Part shown: positions 43,309 to 52,482 of the stretch, piece by piece
Numbering within the stretch: the stretch's first letter is position 1
How the letters are laid out: every line of letters starts with the position of its first letter
Source: CBDIHP01 sp965279195
GTDB lineage: Bacteria; Planctomycetota; Planctomycetia; Isosphaerales; Isosphaeraceae
Length of the DNA: 64,000 nt
Assembly: GCA_965279195.1 (NCBI GenBank)
Contig: CBDIHP010000025.1
Coordinates: 1 to 64,000, forward strand
Reading direction: 5' to 3'
Translations under genes and position numbers: made by a program
The notes under the pieces: model-generated
What the model saw: the letters and a program-made list of their open reading frames with translations, nothing else
Databases searched by the model: none
What the model was told of the DNA's origin: nothing

Positions 43309-45057
43309 ATGAGTGACGACCTGCTGCTGAGCTTGCTCTGGTTCGTACCGCTGGTCGGGTCGGGGCTCGTGCTCCTGCTCCCGAAGAAGGCGGAGTCGGC
43401 GATCCGAGGCCTCGCGCTCGGCGTCACGGTGGTGGCGCTCCTGCTCAGCCTCGCGGCCTACTCCCGCTACGTCGAGCAGGGCTCGACCGCCCAGGCGTCG
43501 CTCTCCGAACGCGCCCAGAACAACGTGATCGGCGGCGAAGGCCCCGACGAGCACGTCCTCCGCAGGCCGAGCGGCGAGAACGACCTGGTCTTCCGCTCGA
43601 CCTGGATCAAGGAATTCAACATCGAGTACTACCTCGGGCTCGACGGCATCAGCCTGAGCATGGTCGTGCTGACGGGATTCGTCAGCGTGCTCTCGTGCCT
43701 GGCGTCGTTCGGCATCGAGAAGAACGTGAAGGGGTACTTCTGCCTCTACCTGATCCTCGTGGCGAGCATGATGGGCGTCTTCATGTCGCTCGACCTCGTG
43801 CTCTTCTACGTGTTCTTCGAGGTCATGCTCCTGCCGATGTACTTCCTCATCGCCATCTGGGGCGGTGACAATCGCGAGTACGCGGCGATCAAGTTCCTGC
43901 TCTACACCCTGTTCGGCTCGGTCTTCATCCTCGTCGCGGTGCTGGCCCTCTACTTCTGGCCGGGCGACGGGGCGAGCGTCCTCAACGGCATCGCCTACCG
44001 GGCGCACACGTTCGACATCCCCAAGCTGACCCAGGCCGCCTCCGAGACGTTCTACTACGGACCCGGCGTGCAGCAGGTGATCTTCGTCCTGTTCTTCATC
44101 GGGTTCTGCGTCAAGCTGCCGTCGTTCCCGTTCCACACCTGGCTGCCCGACGCCCACGTCCAGGCCCCGACCCCGATCTCGATGGTCCTGGCCGGCGTGC
44201 TCCTGAAGATCGGCGGCTACGGCCTGATCCGCCTGGCCTGGCCGCTCGCCCCCGCCGGCGCCGCCGCCTGGGCCTACCCGGTCGCCGCGCTCGGCGTCAT
44301 CAGCATCCTCTACGGCGCCCTCGCCGCCATGGCCCAGACCGACTTCAAGAAGCTGGTCGCCTACAGCTCGGTCAGCCACATGGGCTACGTCACGCTGGGC
44401 ATGGCCGTCATGGAGATCACCCGCGACCCCCGCTACTACGCCTACGGGGTCAACGGCGCGATGTACATGATGATCGCCCACGGCGTCACCTCGACCGGCA
44501 TGTTCTTCCTCGTCGGCGTGATCTACGAGCGGGCCCACACCCGCGACCTGAACAAGCTCGGCGGGCTCTGGAATGAGATGCCCATCTATGGCGCGGTCTC
44601 GTTCCTGATCTTCTTCGGCTCGATGGGCCTGCCGGGGCTCTGCGGGTTCATCGCGGAAGTCTTCGTCGTGCTGGCCGCCTTCAACTACAGCCCGCTGCTG
44701 GCGATCCTCGCCGCAGCGGCCGTGATCCTGACCGCCGGCTACGTGCTCTGGACCCTCCAGCGCGTCTTCCTCGGCAAGGGGCACGACCATCACGGCCTCA
44801 CCGACCTGACTCCCCGCGAGATCCTGATCGCCGCCCCGCTGGTGTTCTTCACCGTCCTGCTCGGCGTCTGGCCCGCCAGCCTCATGAGCTGGATGAGCCC
44901 GTCGGTCGACGACGTGGTCCGCTCGGTCTACAGCGCCAAGTCGATCCGGGCGGCCGACCAGCAGCTCCGCCAGGCGACCGCCGCCGCGATCGCCCCGAAG
45001 CCCGTCGCCGCCCCGGCCCCCAAGGCCGCGCCCGCCGAGACCAAGGCCGCCCACTGA
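43309..45057 (+). CDS. nuoM: NADH-quinone oxidoreductase subunit M
   Basis: NuoM is another proton-translocating antiporter-like subunit of complex I. The 582-residue protein carries FYVFFEVMLLPMYFLIAIWG with the key glutamate, LPSFPFHTWLPDAHVQAPTPISMVLAGVLLKIGGYG, and a lysine in FKKLVAYSSVSHMGYV. The C-terminal 40 residues are Ala/Pro/Lys-rich and probably disordered. It follows nuoL by 116 bp. No nuoK, nuoN or other complex I gene is next to them. A rho-independent-like terminator follows the stop. Confidence 0.95.
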   Translation: MSDDLLLSLLWFVPLVGSGLVLLLPKKAESAIRGLALGVTVVALLLSLAAYSRYVEQGSTAQASLSERAQNNVIGGEGPDEHVLRRPSGENDLVFRSTWIKEFNIEYYLGLDGISLSMVVLTGFVSVLSCLASFGIEKNVKGYFCLYLILVASMMGVFMSLDLVLFYVFFEVMLLPMYFLIAIWGGDNREYAAIKFLLYTLFGSVFILVAVLALYFWPGDGASVLNGIAYRAHTFDIPKLTQAASETFYYGPGVQQVIFVLFFIGFCVKLPSFPFHTWLPDAHVQAPTPISMVLAGVLLKIGGYGLIRLAWPLAPAGAAAWAYPVAALGVISILYGALAAMAQTDFKKLVAYSSVSHMGYVTLGMAVMEITRDPRYYAYGVNGAMYMMIAHGVTSTGMFFLVGVIYERAHTRDLNKLGGLWNEMPIYGAVSFLIFFGSMGLPGLCGFIAEVFVVLAAFNYSPLLAILAAAAVILTAGYVLWTLQRVFLGKGHDHHGLTDLTPREILIAAPLVFFTVLLGVWPASLMSWMSPSVDDVVRSVYSAKSIRAADQQLRQATAAAIAPKPVAAPAPKAAPAETKAAH

Positions 45058-45090
45058 TCCCCATCGGTCGGATCTGTGTTGAACATCCGC

Positions 45091-45128
45091 GAGGGGTGCC
45101 CGATCATGCCGATCGGCACCCCTCGTCT
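45091..45128 (+). terminator. Rho-independent-like terminator after nuoM
   Basis: GAGGGGTGCC...GATC and GATC...GGCACCCCTC form a stem of about 14 bp with a short loop, followed by GTCTTGTTG. It lies 34 bases after the nuoM stop and before the SDR gene. Confidence 0.65.
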
Positions 45129-45161
45129 TGTTGATCCCCAACCGCCCTCGCGGAGGTTTCG

Positions 45162-45905
45162 ATGCCGGAGACGCCCAAGCGAGTCGCCGTGGTCACCGGG
45201 TCCGCCACCGGCATAGGCCGGTCCGCCGCCTGGAAGTTCGCCGAGCGGGGGTATGCGGTCATCGTGAATTACTCACGCTCTCGCGACGACGCCGAGGCCA
45301 CCGCCGAGGGCGTCCGGGCGCGCGGGGCCCGTGCTCTGGTGATCCAGGCCGACGTCGCCGATGACACCGACGTCCGCGCGATGATCGAGCGGACCGTCGA
45401 CGAGTTCCGGGGCATCGACGTCCTCGTGAACAACGCCGCGACCACCCACTTCATCGAGCACACCGACCTGGAAGGGATCACGTCGGCGGTCTGGGACGAC
45501 ATCCTCAGTGTGAACCTCAAGGGGGCCTTCTTCTGCTGCCGCGCGGCCATGCCGCACCTGAAGACCCGCAAGGGCAATATCGTCAACGTCGCCTCGGTCG
45601 CGGGCGTCGTCGGCACCGGCAGCTCGATCGCCTACGCCGCCTCGAAAGGCGCGGTGATCACGATGACCAAGAGCCTCGCGCGGGCCTTCGCGCCCGAGGT
45701 CCGCGTCAACGCCGTCGCCCCCGGCCCCGTCCAGACCCGATGGCTCGCCGACCACCAGGACATGATCGACGCCGCGATGAAGCTCACCCCCCTCAAGCGC
45801 CCCGCGACTCCCGAGGACATCGCCGACGCCATCATCTTCCTGTCCGACGTCACCAGCCTGATGACCGGCCAGGTCCTCGTCATCGACGGCGGCCGGACGA
45901 TCTGA
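45162..45905 (+). CDS. Short-chain dehydrogenase/reductase, FabG-like
   Basis: The 247-residue enzyme has TGSATGIGRSAA for NAD(P) binding, NNAA (structural), VNVASVAG with the catalytic serine, YAASKGA with the Tyr-x3-Lys pair, and PGPVQT. The basic residue in NYSRSRDDAE after the second strand favours NADPH. It resembles 3-oxoacyl-ACP reductases, but many such genes act on sugars or other alcohols, so the substrate is open. GGAGG sits 6 bases before the ATG; the gene stands alone after the nuoM terminator. Confidence 0.9.
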   Translation: MPETPKRVAVVTGSATGIGRSAAWKFAERGYAVIVNYSRSRDDAEATAEGVRARGARALVIQADVADDTDVRAMIERTVDEFRGIDVLVNNAATTHFIEHTDLEGITSAVWDDILSVNLKGAFFCCRAAMPHLKTRKGNIVNVASVAGVVGTGSSIAYAASKGAVITMTKSLARAFAPEVRVNAVAPGPVQTRWLADHQDMIDAAMKLTPLKRPATPEDIADAIIFLSDVTSLMTGQVLVIDGGRTI

Positions 45906-46275
45906 GCACGGTTCAGATCGGAACGACGCCGATCGACCAGCCTGGGCCCCACTTGGAGCCGGTTTGGGTGCCACTGGCTGTGCCAGTGCGACGGACGCAT
46001 CCGCTGAAACCGTGGCATCTCGCGTAACGCGGATCGGTAGGCATCCGCCCCGAATGGGGAGCCGGTTCTTGTGCCACTGGCTCCAAATCGGAGCGAGATT
46101 TGATGAGTTCCGCAAGGCCCCCAGGACGTACGGGACAGGTTCCGGGCGGCATCGCCCCGCGAACCTGGCGAGGATGCCGGGAGTTTGACGACTGGCGTTG
46201 CCCCATCGGGGGTTCCGTGCCATAGTCGGACCGGGAGTCCTGTTCGAAGAATGAGCCTCGCGGGGAGGGGTCGCG
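45906..46275. other. 370-bp intergenic region with family C repeats
   Basis: No gene is supported. Two direct copies of the family C core lie at 45956-45990 and 46059-46090. The remaining sequence (46091-46275) holds the presumed promoter of the downstream secreted-protein gene, without recognisable boxes. Confidence 0.55.
45956..46090. repeat. Family C repeats, two direct copies
   Basis: GGAGCCGGTTTGGGTGCCAC (45956 on) and GGAGCCGGTTCTTGTGCCAC (46059 on) are near-identical and continue into TGGCT. The first goes on to TGTGCCAGTGC, forming the GCCACTGGC/GCCAGTG half-palindrome seen at 23757. Confidence 0.65.
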
Positions 46276-47868
46276 ATGTCCGCGCGGAGCCTGATGTCTC
46301 TCGGCCTGTTGCTCACGATCACACCGGGTGCGAACGGCGAGGAGCCGAAGCCGTCGGCCTCCGGGCCCGTACCGACGACGGCCGCGATCCGGCCGGCGGT
46401 CGAGATCCGCGCGGTACGGCCGGACGTGCAGCTTGAGCGGTTGCTCGGGCTCTTCCGGGGCAGCCGGGCGGCGCATCCGGCGGCGGCCCTGGCGTCGTGG
46501 AAACGGGCCGTGCCGGGCGGCGGCCACCTGAGCAAGGCCACCGAGGCGCTGATCACCATCCTCAACCCCCGCATGACCAGCGAGTTCCGGCTCGCCGACG
46601 GGGCCACCATCGCCTTCCGCTTCCCCACCGAGGACAGTCCAGGGGCCTGGAGCGTGCGGATCCTCCGCGACGACGGCGGCATCGCGGCCGTGGCCACCGC
46701 GCTGACACTCAGCGAGGGCCAGGCCGAGGCCCCCTTCAACGGGTTCGCCATCGACCGCCTGAGCAAGAGCGGCACCGCCTGGATGGCCCGCGACGAGTCG
46801 AAGCCCGAGCGCGTCGTGCTCCTCGCCGGTTCGAGGGGCGAGCTGGAAGCGACCATCGCGTCACTCCGCACGCCTCCCGTCCCTCCCCTCGCCTGGCCCC
46901 CGCTCGACTCGGGATGGGTCGCCCGCATCGACCCGGACGCGATCGGCTCGACCGGGCCGATCCCCAGGCGACGTGTGGCCGCCGCCCTCAAGGGGGCCCA
47001 GGTCAAGTCGATGGAGGCCACGGCCACCCTGCTCGGCGACTCCCCGGGCCTGGAGGTGAAGATCCGGACCGAGTACACGAGCCCCTCCCCGGTCGAGGAG
47101 GCGGTCGTCGACCCGCTCTGGCTGGACATGATCCCGAAAGACCGCCTGCTCGCCTGCTGGGCGTTCGGGCTGGGATCCTCCAAGGCCTTCTGGAACGCCG
47201 CCTTCCGGTGGATCGACGACATCGAGAAGGCCGACCCCGCGTTCAAGGAGGCCCTGCCCCTCGGGATGCGGATCCGGATCATCGCCCGGGCGGTCGGCGT
47301 GAGGCTCGATAACGAGATCCTCAGGCGCGTCCGGGGCGTCTCCGGCTTCGTGCTGGCGAAGGCCGACGGTCAGCCGGGGGCGTTCACGTTCCGGGTCCAC
47401 ATGACCGACGAGGCGTCGGCCGAGAGGCTGTTCAATGAGGTGATCCCCCGCTTCGCCGGGCGGATCGGGATCGCCGACTCCATGAAGTTCGTCGAGGGCC
47501 CCGACCGGCTCTGGCGCACGAGCCTCTGGACGAAGTCGCTCGACGTCTGGCGCAGGGGATCGACCCTGAAGATCTGCTGGGGCACGCCGACCCCGGTGGA
47601 GGTCGAGCCCGGCTCGCCGAACTCGGCCGGGCCGGTCCTCCGCAAGATCCTCGACGCCCGGGCCCCGTTCCAGCGGATGATGATCGCGTTCCCCGAGCGC
47701 TCGCTCCGGCCCCACATCGAGGACTCGCCCCCCGTGGTCTGGATCGGACGATACGGGGGGACGGCCTCGATCGATCAGATCCAGTGGGGCCGGCTCCAGG
47801 AGGTCGTCAAGCGGTCGCTCGACGCCCTGCCGCTCAACGAGCCCCCTTATCGGTCGGCAGGGAATTGA
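46276..47868 (+). CDS. Secreted protein of unknown function
   Basis: The 530-residue product begins with a signal peptide (MSARSLMSLGLLLTITPGANG). The remainder is a large alpha/beta protein with no catalytic motif that I recognise; repeated patterns such as FRLADGATIAFRFP, RVVLLAGSRGELEATIASL and FTFRVHMTDEASAERLFNEV resemble DUF3352-like or similar proteins of planctomycetes that compare two halves of a fold, but this is uncertain. Its 3' end overlaps the 3' end of the convergent multiheme cytochrome gene by 35 bases. Confidence 0.65.
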   Translation: MSARSLMSLGLLLTITPGANGEEPKPSASGPVPTTAAIRPAVEIRAVRPDVQLERLLGLFRGSRAAHPAAALASWKRAVPGGGHLSKATEALITILNPRMTSEFRLADGATIAFRFPTEDSPGAWSVRILRDDGGIAAVATALTLSEGQAEAPFNGFAIDRLSKSGTAWMARDESKPERVVLLAGSRGELEATIASLRTPPVPPLAWPPLDSGWVARIDPDAIGSTGPIPRRRVAAALKGAQVKSMEATATLLGDSPGLEVKIRTEYTSPSPVEEAVVDPLWLDMIPKDRLLACWAFGLGSSKAFWNAAFRWIDDIEKADPAFKEALPLGMRIRIIARAVGVRLDNEILRRVRGVSGFVLAKADGQPGAFTFRVHMTDEASAERLFNEVIPRFAGRIGIADSMKFVEGPDRLWRTSLWTKSLDVWRRGSTLKICWGTPTPVEVEPGSPNSAGPVLRKILDARAPFQRMMIAFPERSLRPHIEDSPPVVWIGRYGGTASIDQIQWGRLQEVVKRSLDALPLNEPPYRSAGN

Positions 47869-49567
47869 GCAGGTCGACCCCGCCCGGCTGGCGGTTCGCC
47901 CTCAGCCGGCGGAGTTCCTTGACCCGGATGTGGTGGTCGGTGAACGTCGACCGCGTCACCGACTTCGAATCCTTGGGCATGTGGCAGTCGAGGCAGCCGG
48001 TCTTGGCGTTGACCGGGCAGTCGACGTTGCCCTTCACCGAGGCGTTGTGGCAGTCGAGGCACTTGGCGACGTAGTACGCGGCGTCGGTCTCGGCGTTCTT
48101 ATGCGGCTCGTGGCAGGTGATGCAGTCGAGCGCCCCCTGGCTCTGCGTGAAGCATCGGCTGTCGCGCAGGGCGGTCACCTGGAACCGGACATCCCTGGGC
48201 CCGGCCTGGAGATTCCCCATCGGATCCGGGCCACGCCCGAGGTCGACCAGGGCCGAGCGGGTGCGCCGGAGAGTCTCCTCCTGCGAGTCGTGGCACTGGC
48301 CGCAGAGGGTAAGGATCTGGGCGGCTCCGGCCTTCTTGGGCGCGCCGATGGCCATCTCGGGGAGCTTGGCCTCGGCCGCGATGATGTGGTGCTGACCCGG
48401 GCCGTGGCAACGCTCGCAGCCGATCGCCCGGTCATTAGCCAGCGGGCCTTGCTTCGACAGGAAGGCGTCGACGTCGGTCGCGTGGCACGAGATGCACTTG
48501 AGCAGGCGCTGGGGCGGTACGTCCAGGCCGAGCGAGCTGCTGGCCGAGTAGATCACCGGCGGGTGCCCGGCGGTGCGGTCCCAGTGCGGGTCGGCGGGGA
48601 ACTTCGAGATCCGCGACTCGATCGTCCGGCCGCCGTCGGTCTTCATCACGAAGCTCAACCCCCGATGCCCCGAGCCCAGGGCGAAATCCACGAGCGCCGA
48701 GAGCGTCTGGTCCCCGAGCGCCGACTCCTGGACGATCCGCCCCTTTTCGTCGCGTCGCAGGGAGTGCGTGACGCGTGGGCCCGAGGAATCCGGGACCTTA
48801 CCCTTGGGCAGCTCGACCTTGTCGAGGTCCTTGTCCCGGAGGAGGGTCTGCGAGTGCCGGTGGACGGCGTGGTCCCCGGCGATCTGGGCGTGGCAGCGGG
48901 TGCAGGCCGCCTCGCCGACGTAGGGCGAGGGCTCGGGCCGGGTCGGGTCCGCCTCGATGAACGACTTGATCTTCTTGCTGGTCGCGACGTAGTCGTCGAA
49001 CTTCTTCTGCTGGAGGAACGCCCGGCTGCGGAGCCAGTCGACCTCCAGGTCGGCGTCCTTCGCCTTCGCGTCGATCGCGCCGAACGGCTCCAGCCGCTTC
49101 AGGGCGGCCTCGGGCTTGCCCCGGACCAGGTCGAACCGGGCGAGGATCTTCCGGGCAGTGGCGACCGGAAGTGCGGCCCCCTTGAGCTCGGGGTCGAGCT
49201 TCACGGCGGACTCCAGTTCCTCGGCCATTTCATTGTCCCGCTTGAGGTCGGCGAGCACCAGCGCGGTGACCACCTTCCCCTTCACCTCGGTCGCGGGGTC
49301 GGCGGCGAGCTCGCGGGCGACCTTGAGCGCGTCGTCGAGCCGGCCGTCGTTGCGGAACATGCCGACCATCTGCTCCTTGGCCGTCGGCGCATCCTTGGGG
49401 ATCAGGTCCGAGAGCGTCGGCTCGGGCTTCGACTCCCCGGGCAGGTTCACGAGGATGAGGCCGATGAGCGAGGTGACGACCGCCATGAGCATGGCGACCC
49501 AGGCGAATCGGTTCGGTCCGCTCCCCCCGGACGGGGCAGCGCTGTCGGGACGATCGGTCGCGTCCAT
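47834..49567 (-). CDS. Membrane-anchored heptaheme c-type cytochrome with TPR-like region
   Basis: The 577-residue protein has an N-terminal anchor helix (about 20-42, no cleavage site), a helical TPR-like region (about 55-200), then seven CxxCH heme sites: CTRCH, CISCH, CERCH, CGQCH, CITCH and two CLDCH. Histidines such as GPGQHH and HEPHK could be distal ligands. The layout resembles the cytochrome c554/octaheme group, which handles nitrogen or sulfur oxyanions or passes electrons across the periplasm; one heme fewer than the octaheme enzymes is seen. The substrate is unknown. The gene is convergent with, and overlaps, the upstream secreted-protein gene. Confidence 0.88.
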   Translation of the reverse strand: MDATDRPDSAAPSGGSGPNRFAWVAMLMAVVTSLIGLILVNLPGESKPEPTLSDLIPKDAPTAKEQMVGMFRNDGRLDDALKVARELAADPATEVKGKVVTALVLADLKRDNEMAEELESAVKLDPELKGAALPVATARKILARFDLVRGKPEAALKRLEPFGAIDAKAKDADLEVDWLRSRAFLQQKKFDDYVATSKKIKSFIEADPTRPEPSPYVGEAACTRCHAQIAGDHAVHRHSQTLLRDKDLDKVELPKGKVPDSSGPRVTHSLRRDEKGRIVQESALGDQTLSALVDFALGSGHRGLSFVMKTDGGRTIESRISKFPADPHWDRTAGHPPVIYSASSSLGLDVPPQRLLKCISCHATDVDAFLSKQGPLANDRAIGCERCHGPGQHHIIAAEAKLPEMAIGAPKKAGAAQILTLCGQCHDSQEETLRRTRSALVDLGRGPDPMGNLQAGPRDVRFQVTALRDSRCFTQSQGALDCITCHEPHKNAETDAAYYVAKCLDCHNASVKGNVDCPVNAKTGCLDCHMPKDSKSVTRSTFTDHHIRVKELRRLRANRQPGGVDLLNSLPTDKGAR

Positions 49568-49823
49568 ATCGGATGACTCACAGGATGAAGACGAGGGCGG
49601 TCGGGATCGGACGAGGGGGGTCGAGACGGGACCGGGCGGTCGGGCCGGGCCGCCGGGATGGGGGATGGGGGCGAGGCCGGCTCAGGTCGATGGTACAGCG
49701 GGGTTCCGCCCGGTTGGAAGACCCGGAGCCGCGGGACGACTTCCGAAAGCCCCGCCCGCGTGCGAGAATCGCCCGCGACCTCGCGCCCCGGACGCCCCCG
49801 ATACCCCGCGGATCCCGCCTCGC

Positions 49824-50777
49824 ATGCGACTGATCGACCTCCACATCCCCTGGCTCCGGCAATATGAGGGGGCCTGCACGACCCTGCTGGGCATCGAGCA
49901 CGACCCGGGCCCGATCCGGCGCCGCCTGGGGCAGATCGAAGCCTACCTCCAGGACACGGCCGCCGCGATCATCCCTTGCGGCCGGCATTACGGGTCGATC
50001 GGACCCGGTCCCGCCCGCTGGTCGGCGCTCGGGGCGGCCTTCGCGCGGATCGAGGCGGAGTTCCCCGGCCGGATCCTCGCGGACCCGGCCGACTTCGCCC
50101 GCTGGCGCGAGGACGCGCAGGGGATGGCCTGGGCCTTGCCCGGCCTCCCCGGCCTCGACCTCTTCGCGCGCGACGACTCCGACCGGGAGCGGCTCCGATC
50201 CTTCTACGTCCGCGGCCTTCGAGTCGTTCGCCTCCACTCCGGAGAATCCCAGGAATCCGTCCCCGACCTCGCCCCGACCCTGGAATTCCTGGCCTCGCTC
50301 CACTCCGGCGAGAAGGGCTCCCGGCCCGCGCTCGACCTCGCCGGCGCCCCGATGGCCCAGGTCGACGCGGCCCTGGACTGGTTCGAAGCCGACCCCGCCC
50401 GCGCCTCGAGACTCATCCCCTGCGCCCTGGGGATCCTCCCCGAACAGCCCGAACAATCCGCCCCCGACGCCTGGCCCGCCGCGCGCCTGGCCCGGCTCCG
50501 GGCGCTCTCCGGCATGATCGGCCTGGCGGCGACCTCGCCCCACCTGGCGACCCCCGATCACCTCCGACGATCCCTCGACGCCATCGCCGAGCACCCCTTC
50601 GACGGCCGACCCGGCCTCGAAGGCATCGGGATCGCCACCCGCTACCTCGACGACGACCCGCCACCTGACCGCCGGACGGTCGCGGCCCTCCTCAAGTTCC
50701 TCAGCCAGTCCCTCTCCCCCACCGACGCCACCACCCTCGCCCAGTGGAACCCCCGCCAGTTCCTCGCCCGCCTGTAA
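49824..50777 (+). CDS. TIM-barrel protein, possibly related to membrane dipeptidase (M19)
   Basis: The 317-residue product starts MRLIDLHIPWLRQYEG, where DxH resembles the first metal-binding motif of amidohydrolase-like dipeptidases. Later strands GLRVVRLHSGESQ, GMIGLAATSPHL and EGIGIATRYLDDDPP match the positions of dipeptidase strands in which M19 enzymes have histidines and GxGSDFD; here the aspartate-rich end is altered. It may be a diverged, possibly inactive, member. It ends three bases before the convergent UDG gene. Codon use is strongly GC3-biased, as in a real gene. Confidence 0.55.
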   Translation: MRLIDLHIPWLRQYEGACTTLLGIEHDPGPIRRRLGQIEAYLQDTAAAIIPCGRHYGSIGPGPARWSALGAAFARIEAEFPGRILADPADFARWREDAQGMAWALPGLPGLDLFARDDSDRERLRSFYVRGLRVVRLHSGESQESVPDLAPTLEFLASLHSGEKGSRPALDLAGAPMAQVDAALDWFEADPARASRLIPCALGILPEQPEQSAPDAWPAARLARLRALSGMIGLAATSPHLATPDHLRRSLDAIAEHPFDGRPGLEGIGIATRYLDDDPPPDRRTVAALLKFLSQSLSPTDATTLAQWNPRQFLARL

Positions 50778-50780
50778 GGG

Positions 50781-51446
50781 TCAGAGGCGCTTCGCGAGGA
50801 GGCCGGGGAAGAGGGGATACCAGCGGGCATTCAGCGGCGACGGGTGCGGCAATGGGCAGATGGTCAGGGGCTTGCCCAACGCCTTGCCGTCCAGCGTGAC
50901 CGTCAGGACGACGGGGAGTTCGGCCTCGTAGCGGTCCTCCCTCGCCCAGAAGGCGGCGGCCGCGCCGGGCTCGGCATAGCGGGCGAACCACTCGAACGCC
51001 TCGTTGCCGAGCGTCAGGACCTTCGAGCCGGACCAGAACCGCGCCAGGAGCTCGGCCTGGAACGGCCGGAACCGCTCCTTCACCGACTCCGCGTACGCCT
51101 TGTTCCCCGGCGGCTTGTAGGGGACCGTGTTGGTCAACAGGACGTGCGGCAGCACCGACTCCAACGTCCTGTCCGACTTCGGCGGGGCCGAGCCGAACTG
51201 CTTCTCGAAAATCCCGGCGCGCACCAGCTTCCCCCCCGCCCCGATGAGCGGCTGGCCGGCCGCGACCTCGTCCTTGCCCAGGTCGCGCGCGAAGACGCAG
51301 ATCGGGGCATCGAGTGAGCCGGCGAAGGGGATCGGCTCCAGCGGGTCCTTCTTCGCCTTGTCGTAGACCTCCCGGTCGATCGGGAACTCGGCCCGCTCGG
51401 CTTCCTTGCGGAGGTCGGCCTTCCACTCGTCGATGGTGCGCGGCAT
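50781..51446 (-). CDS. Uracil-DNA glycosylase superfamily protein
   Basis: The 221-residue protein shows UDG-fold motifs: FARDLGKDEVAAGQPLIGAGG (the GQPLIG loop of the family 4/5-like branch), LLTNTVPYKPP (strand with Asn) and the C-terminal LPHPSPLNARW, which corresponds to the HPSP-N leucine-loop motif contacting DNA. No clear four-cysteine Fe-S set is present, unlike classical family 4 enzymes. It probably removes uracil or another damaged base; the exact specificity is unknown. ATG 51446 gives the conserved PRTIDEW start; an upstream ATG at 51491 adds a Pro/Ser-rich piece. Confidence 0.82.
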   Translation of the reverse strand: MPRTIDEWKADLRKEAERAEFPIDREVYDKAKKDPLEPIPFAGSLDAPICVFARDLGKDEVAAGQPLIGAGGKLVRAGIFEKQFGSAPPKSDRTLESVLPHVLLTNTVPYKPPGNKAYAESVKERFRPFQAELLARFWSGSKVLTLGNEAFEWFARYAEPGAAAAFWAREDRYEAELPVVLTVTLDGKALGKPLTICPLPHPSPLNARWYPLFPGLLAKRL

Positions 51447-51684
51447 TGGCGTCGTTGAGGGCTCGGGGTGTCGGGATTCCGGGGGCGTCAACTCGCCCGA
51501 CCATCTTACGACACCCCCCTTGCACGCGATGCGCCCGTCCGACCCGCCTGCATGTCCGCTGCGACCCCCCGACCCGACGGGACCGGCACGAGTTCCGCCA
51601 GCAACCCGGAGCCAAGCATTTTAAAGCAACCGATATTCTTTCTATGACCTGCCACACAGGAACACGCATAGGGGGGGTGATGCG

Positions 51685-52482
51685 ATGGCCACGGCGAAGC
51701 AGATCGAGGCGAACCGTCGGAATGCGTCGAGGAGCACGGGGCCGAGGACGGCCGAGGGCAAGGCGGCGTCGCGGTTCAACGCCTTGAATCACGGGCTGAG
51801 GGCCTCGCAACTGGCGTTGCCGCATGAGAGCAACGAGGAGGTCCAGGCGTTCGTGGACGCGATCATCGAGGCGGTCTCCCCGCGCGACGCGATGGAGGCC
51901 GAGCTCGCCTGCGAGATCGCCACGCTGTCGTGGAAGCTGCGGCGGGCGGAGCGGTACGAGCACGCGGTGCTGTCGAAGCGATTGCACGCGAAGGTCGACG
52001 GCCTCGCCGGCCAGGACGAGGAGGAGACCGCCTGGAACATCGAGATCGCCGCCTTCGACGACGAGCCCGACGGCCACCGCCGTCGCCGCTACATCAACAC
52101 ACTCCGCAACAGCCTGGCCCGCGCCCGCAAGGAACTCCGCCTCTGGCAGGAGTTCCACCCCGAGCCCGAACCGCTTGAGGACCAGCCGGATACGGCTGAA
52201 ATTGGGTTCGTTCGGCAGGGCGACGTTCTCGGAGCATCGGGCGAGCCCGTCTCCTCCTCAACCGGCTCCCCAGGAACGACGGAGCCCCAAACGGCAAGCG
52301 CCGGGCGATCATCTCCGGATGCCGCCCCGTCTGTGATCGAAGGGGACCACATCACCGGATCGCCCGATCCGTTCACCGGGGCAGAGGTCGACGGATCGGG
52401 AGATCCGGTTTCGCGGTCCGGCGTGTCGGAGGTCGGGGCGGCATCGGGAGAGGCTCGCCCGGCGCAGAACAGGGTACAGTGA
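51685..52482 (+). CDS. Conserved hypothetical protein extended in frame by a repeat element
   Basis: The first 60 residues (RRNASRSTGPRTAEGKAAS, then NALNHGLRA) match a widespread uncharacterised bacterial family, and the next 130 are helical and charged (SWKLRRAERYEHAV, LRNSLARARKELRLWQEF). AGGGGGG seven bases before the ATG marks the start. Residues about 206-260 are encoded by a family B repeat (52298-52465), whose 168-bp length keeps the frame, followed by only six residues before the stop. The tail AGRSSPDAAP ... VDGSGDPVS is thus repeat-derived and not part of the ancestral protein. Function unknown. Confidence 0.75.
   Translation: MATAKQIEANRRNASRSTGPRTAEGKAASRFNALNHGLRASQLALPHESNEEVQAFVDAIIEAVSPRDAMEAELACEIATLSWKLRRAERYEHAVLSKRLHAKVDGLAGQDEEETAWNIEIAAFDDEPDGHRRRRYINTLRNSLARARKELRLWQEFHPEPEPLEDQPDTAEIGFVRQGDVLGASGEPVSSSTGSPGTTEPQTASAGRSSPDAAPSVIEGDHITGSPDPFTGAEVDGSGDPVSRSGVSEVGAASGEARPAQNRVQ
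52298..52465. repeat. Family B repeat, copy 3, inside a coding region
   Basis: A 168-bp element with 31-bp ends (52298-52328 and 52435-52465) that are inverted copies with three mismatches, beginning GCGCCGGGCGATCATCTCC. It matches copy 2 (36712) in length and arm sequence, and both can be read in the same frame. Here it lies wholly within the 3' part of the gene at 51685. Confidence 0.87.

Noticed and set aside
43123..45141. A 672-codon open frame opposite nuoM
   Set aside because: It is antisense to an unmistakable NuoM and has no recognisable family content.
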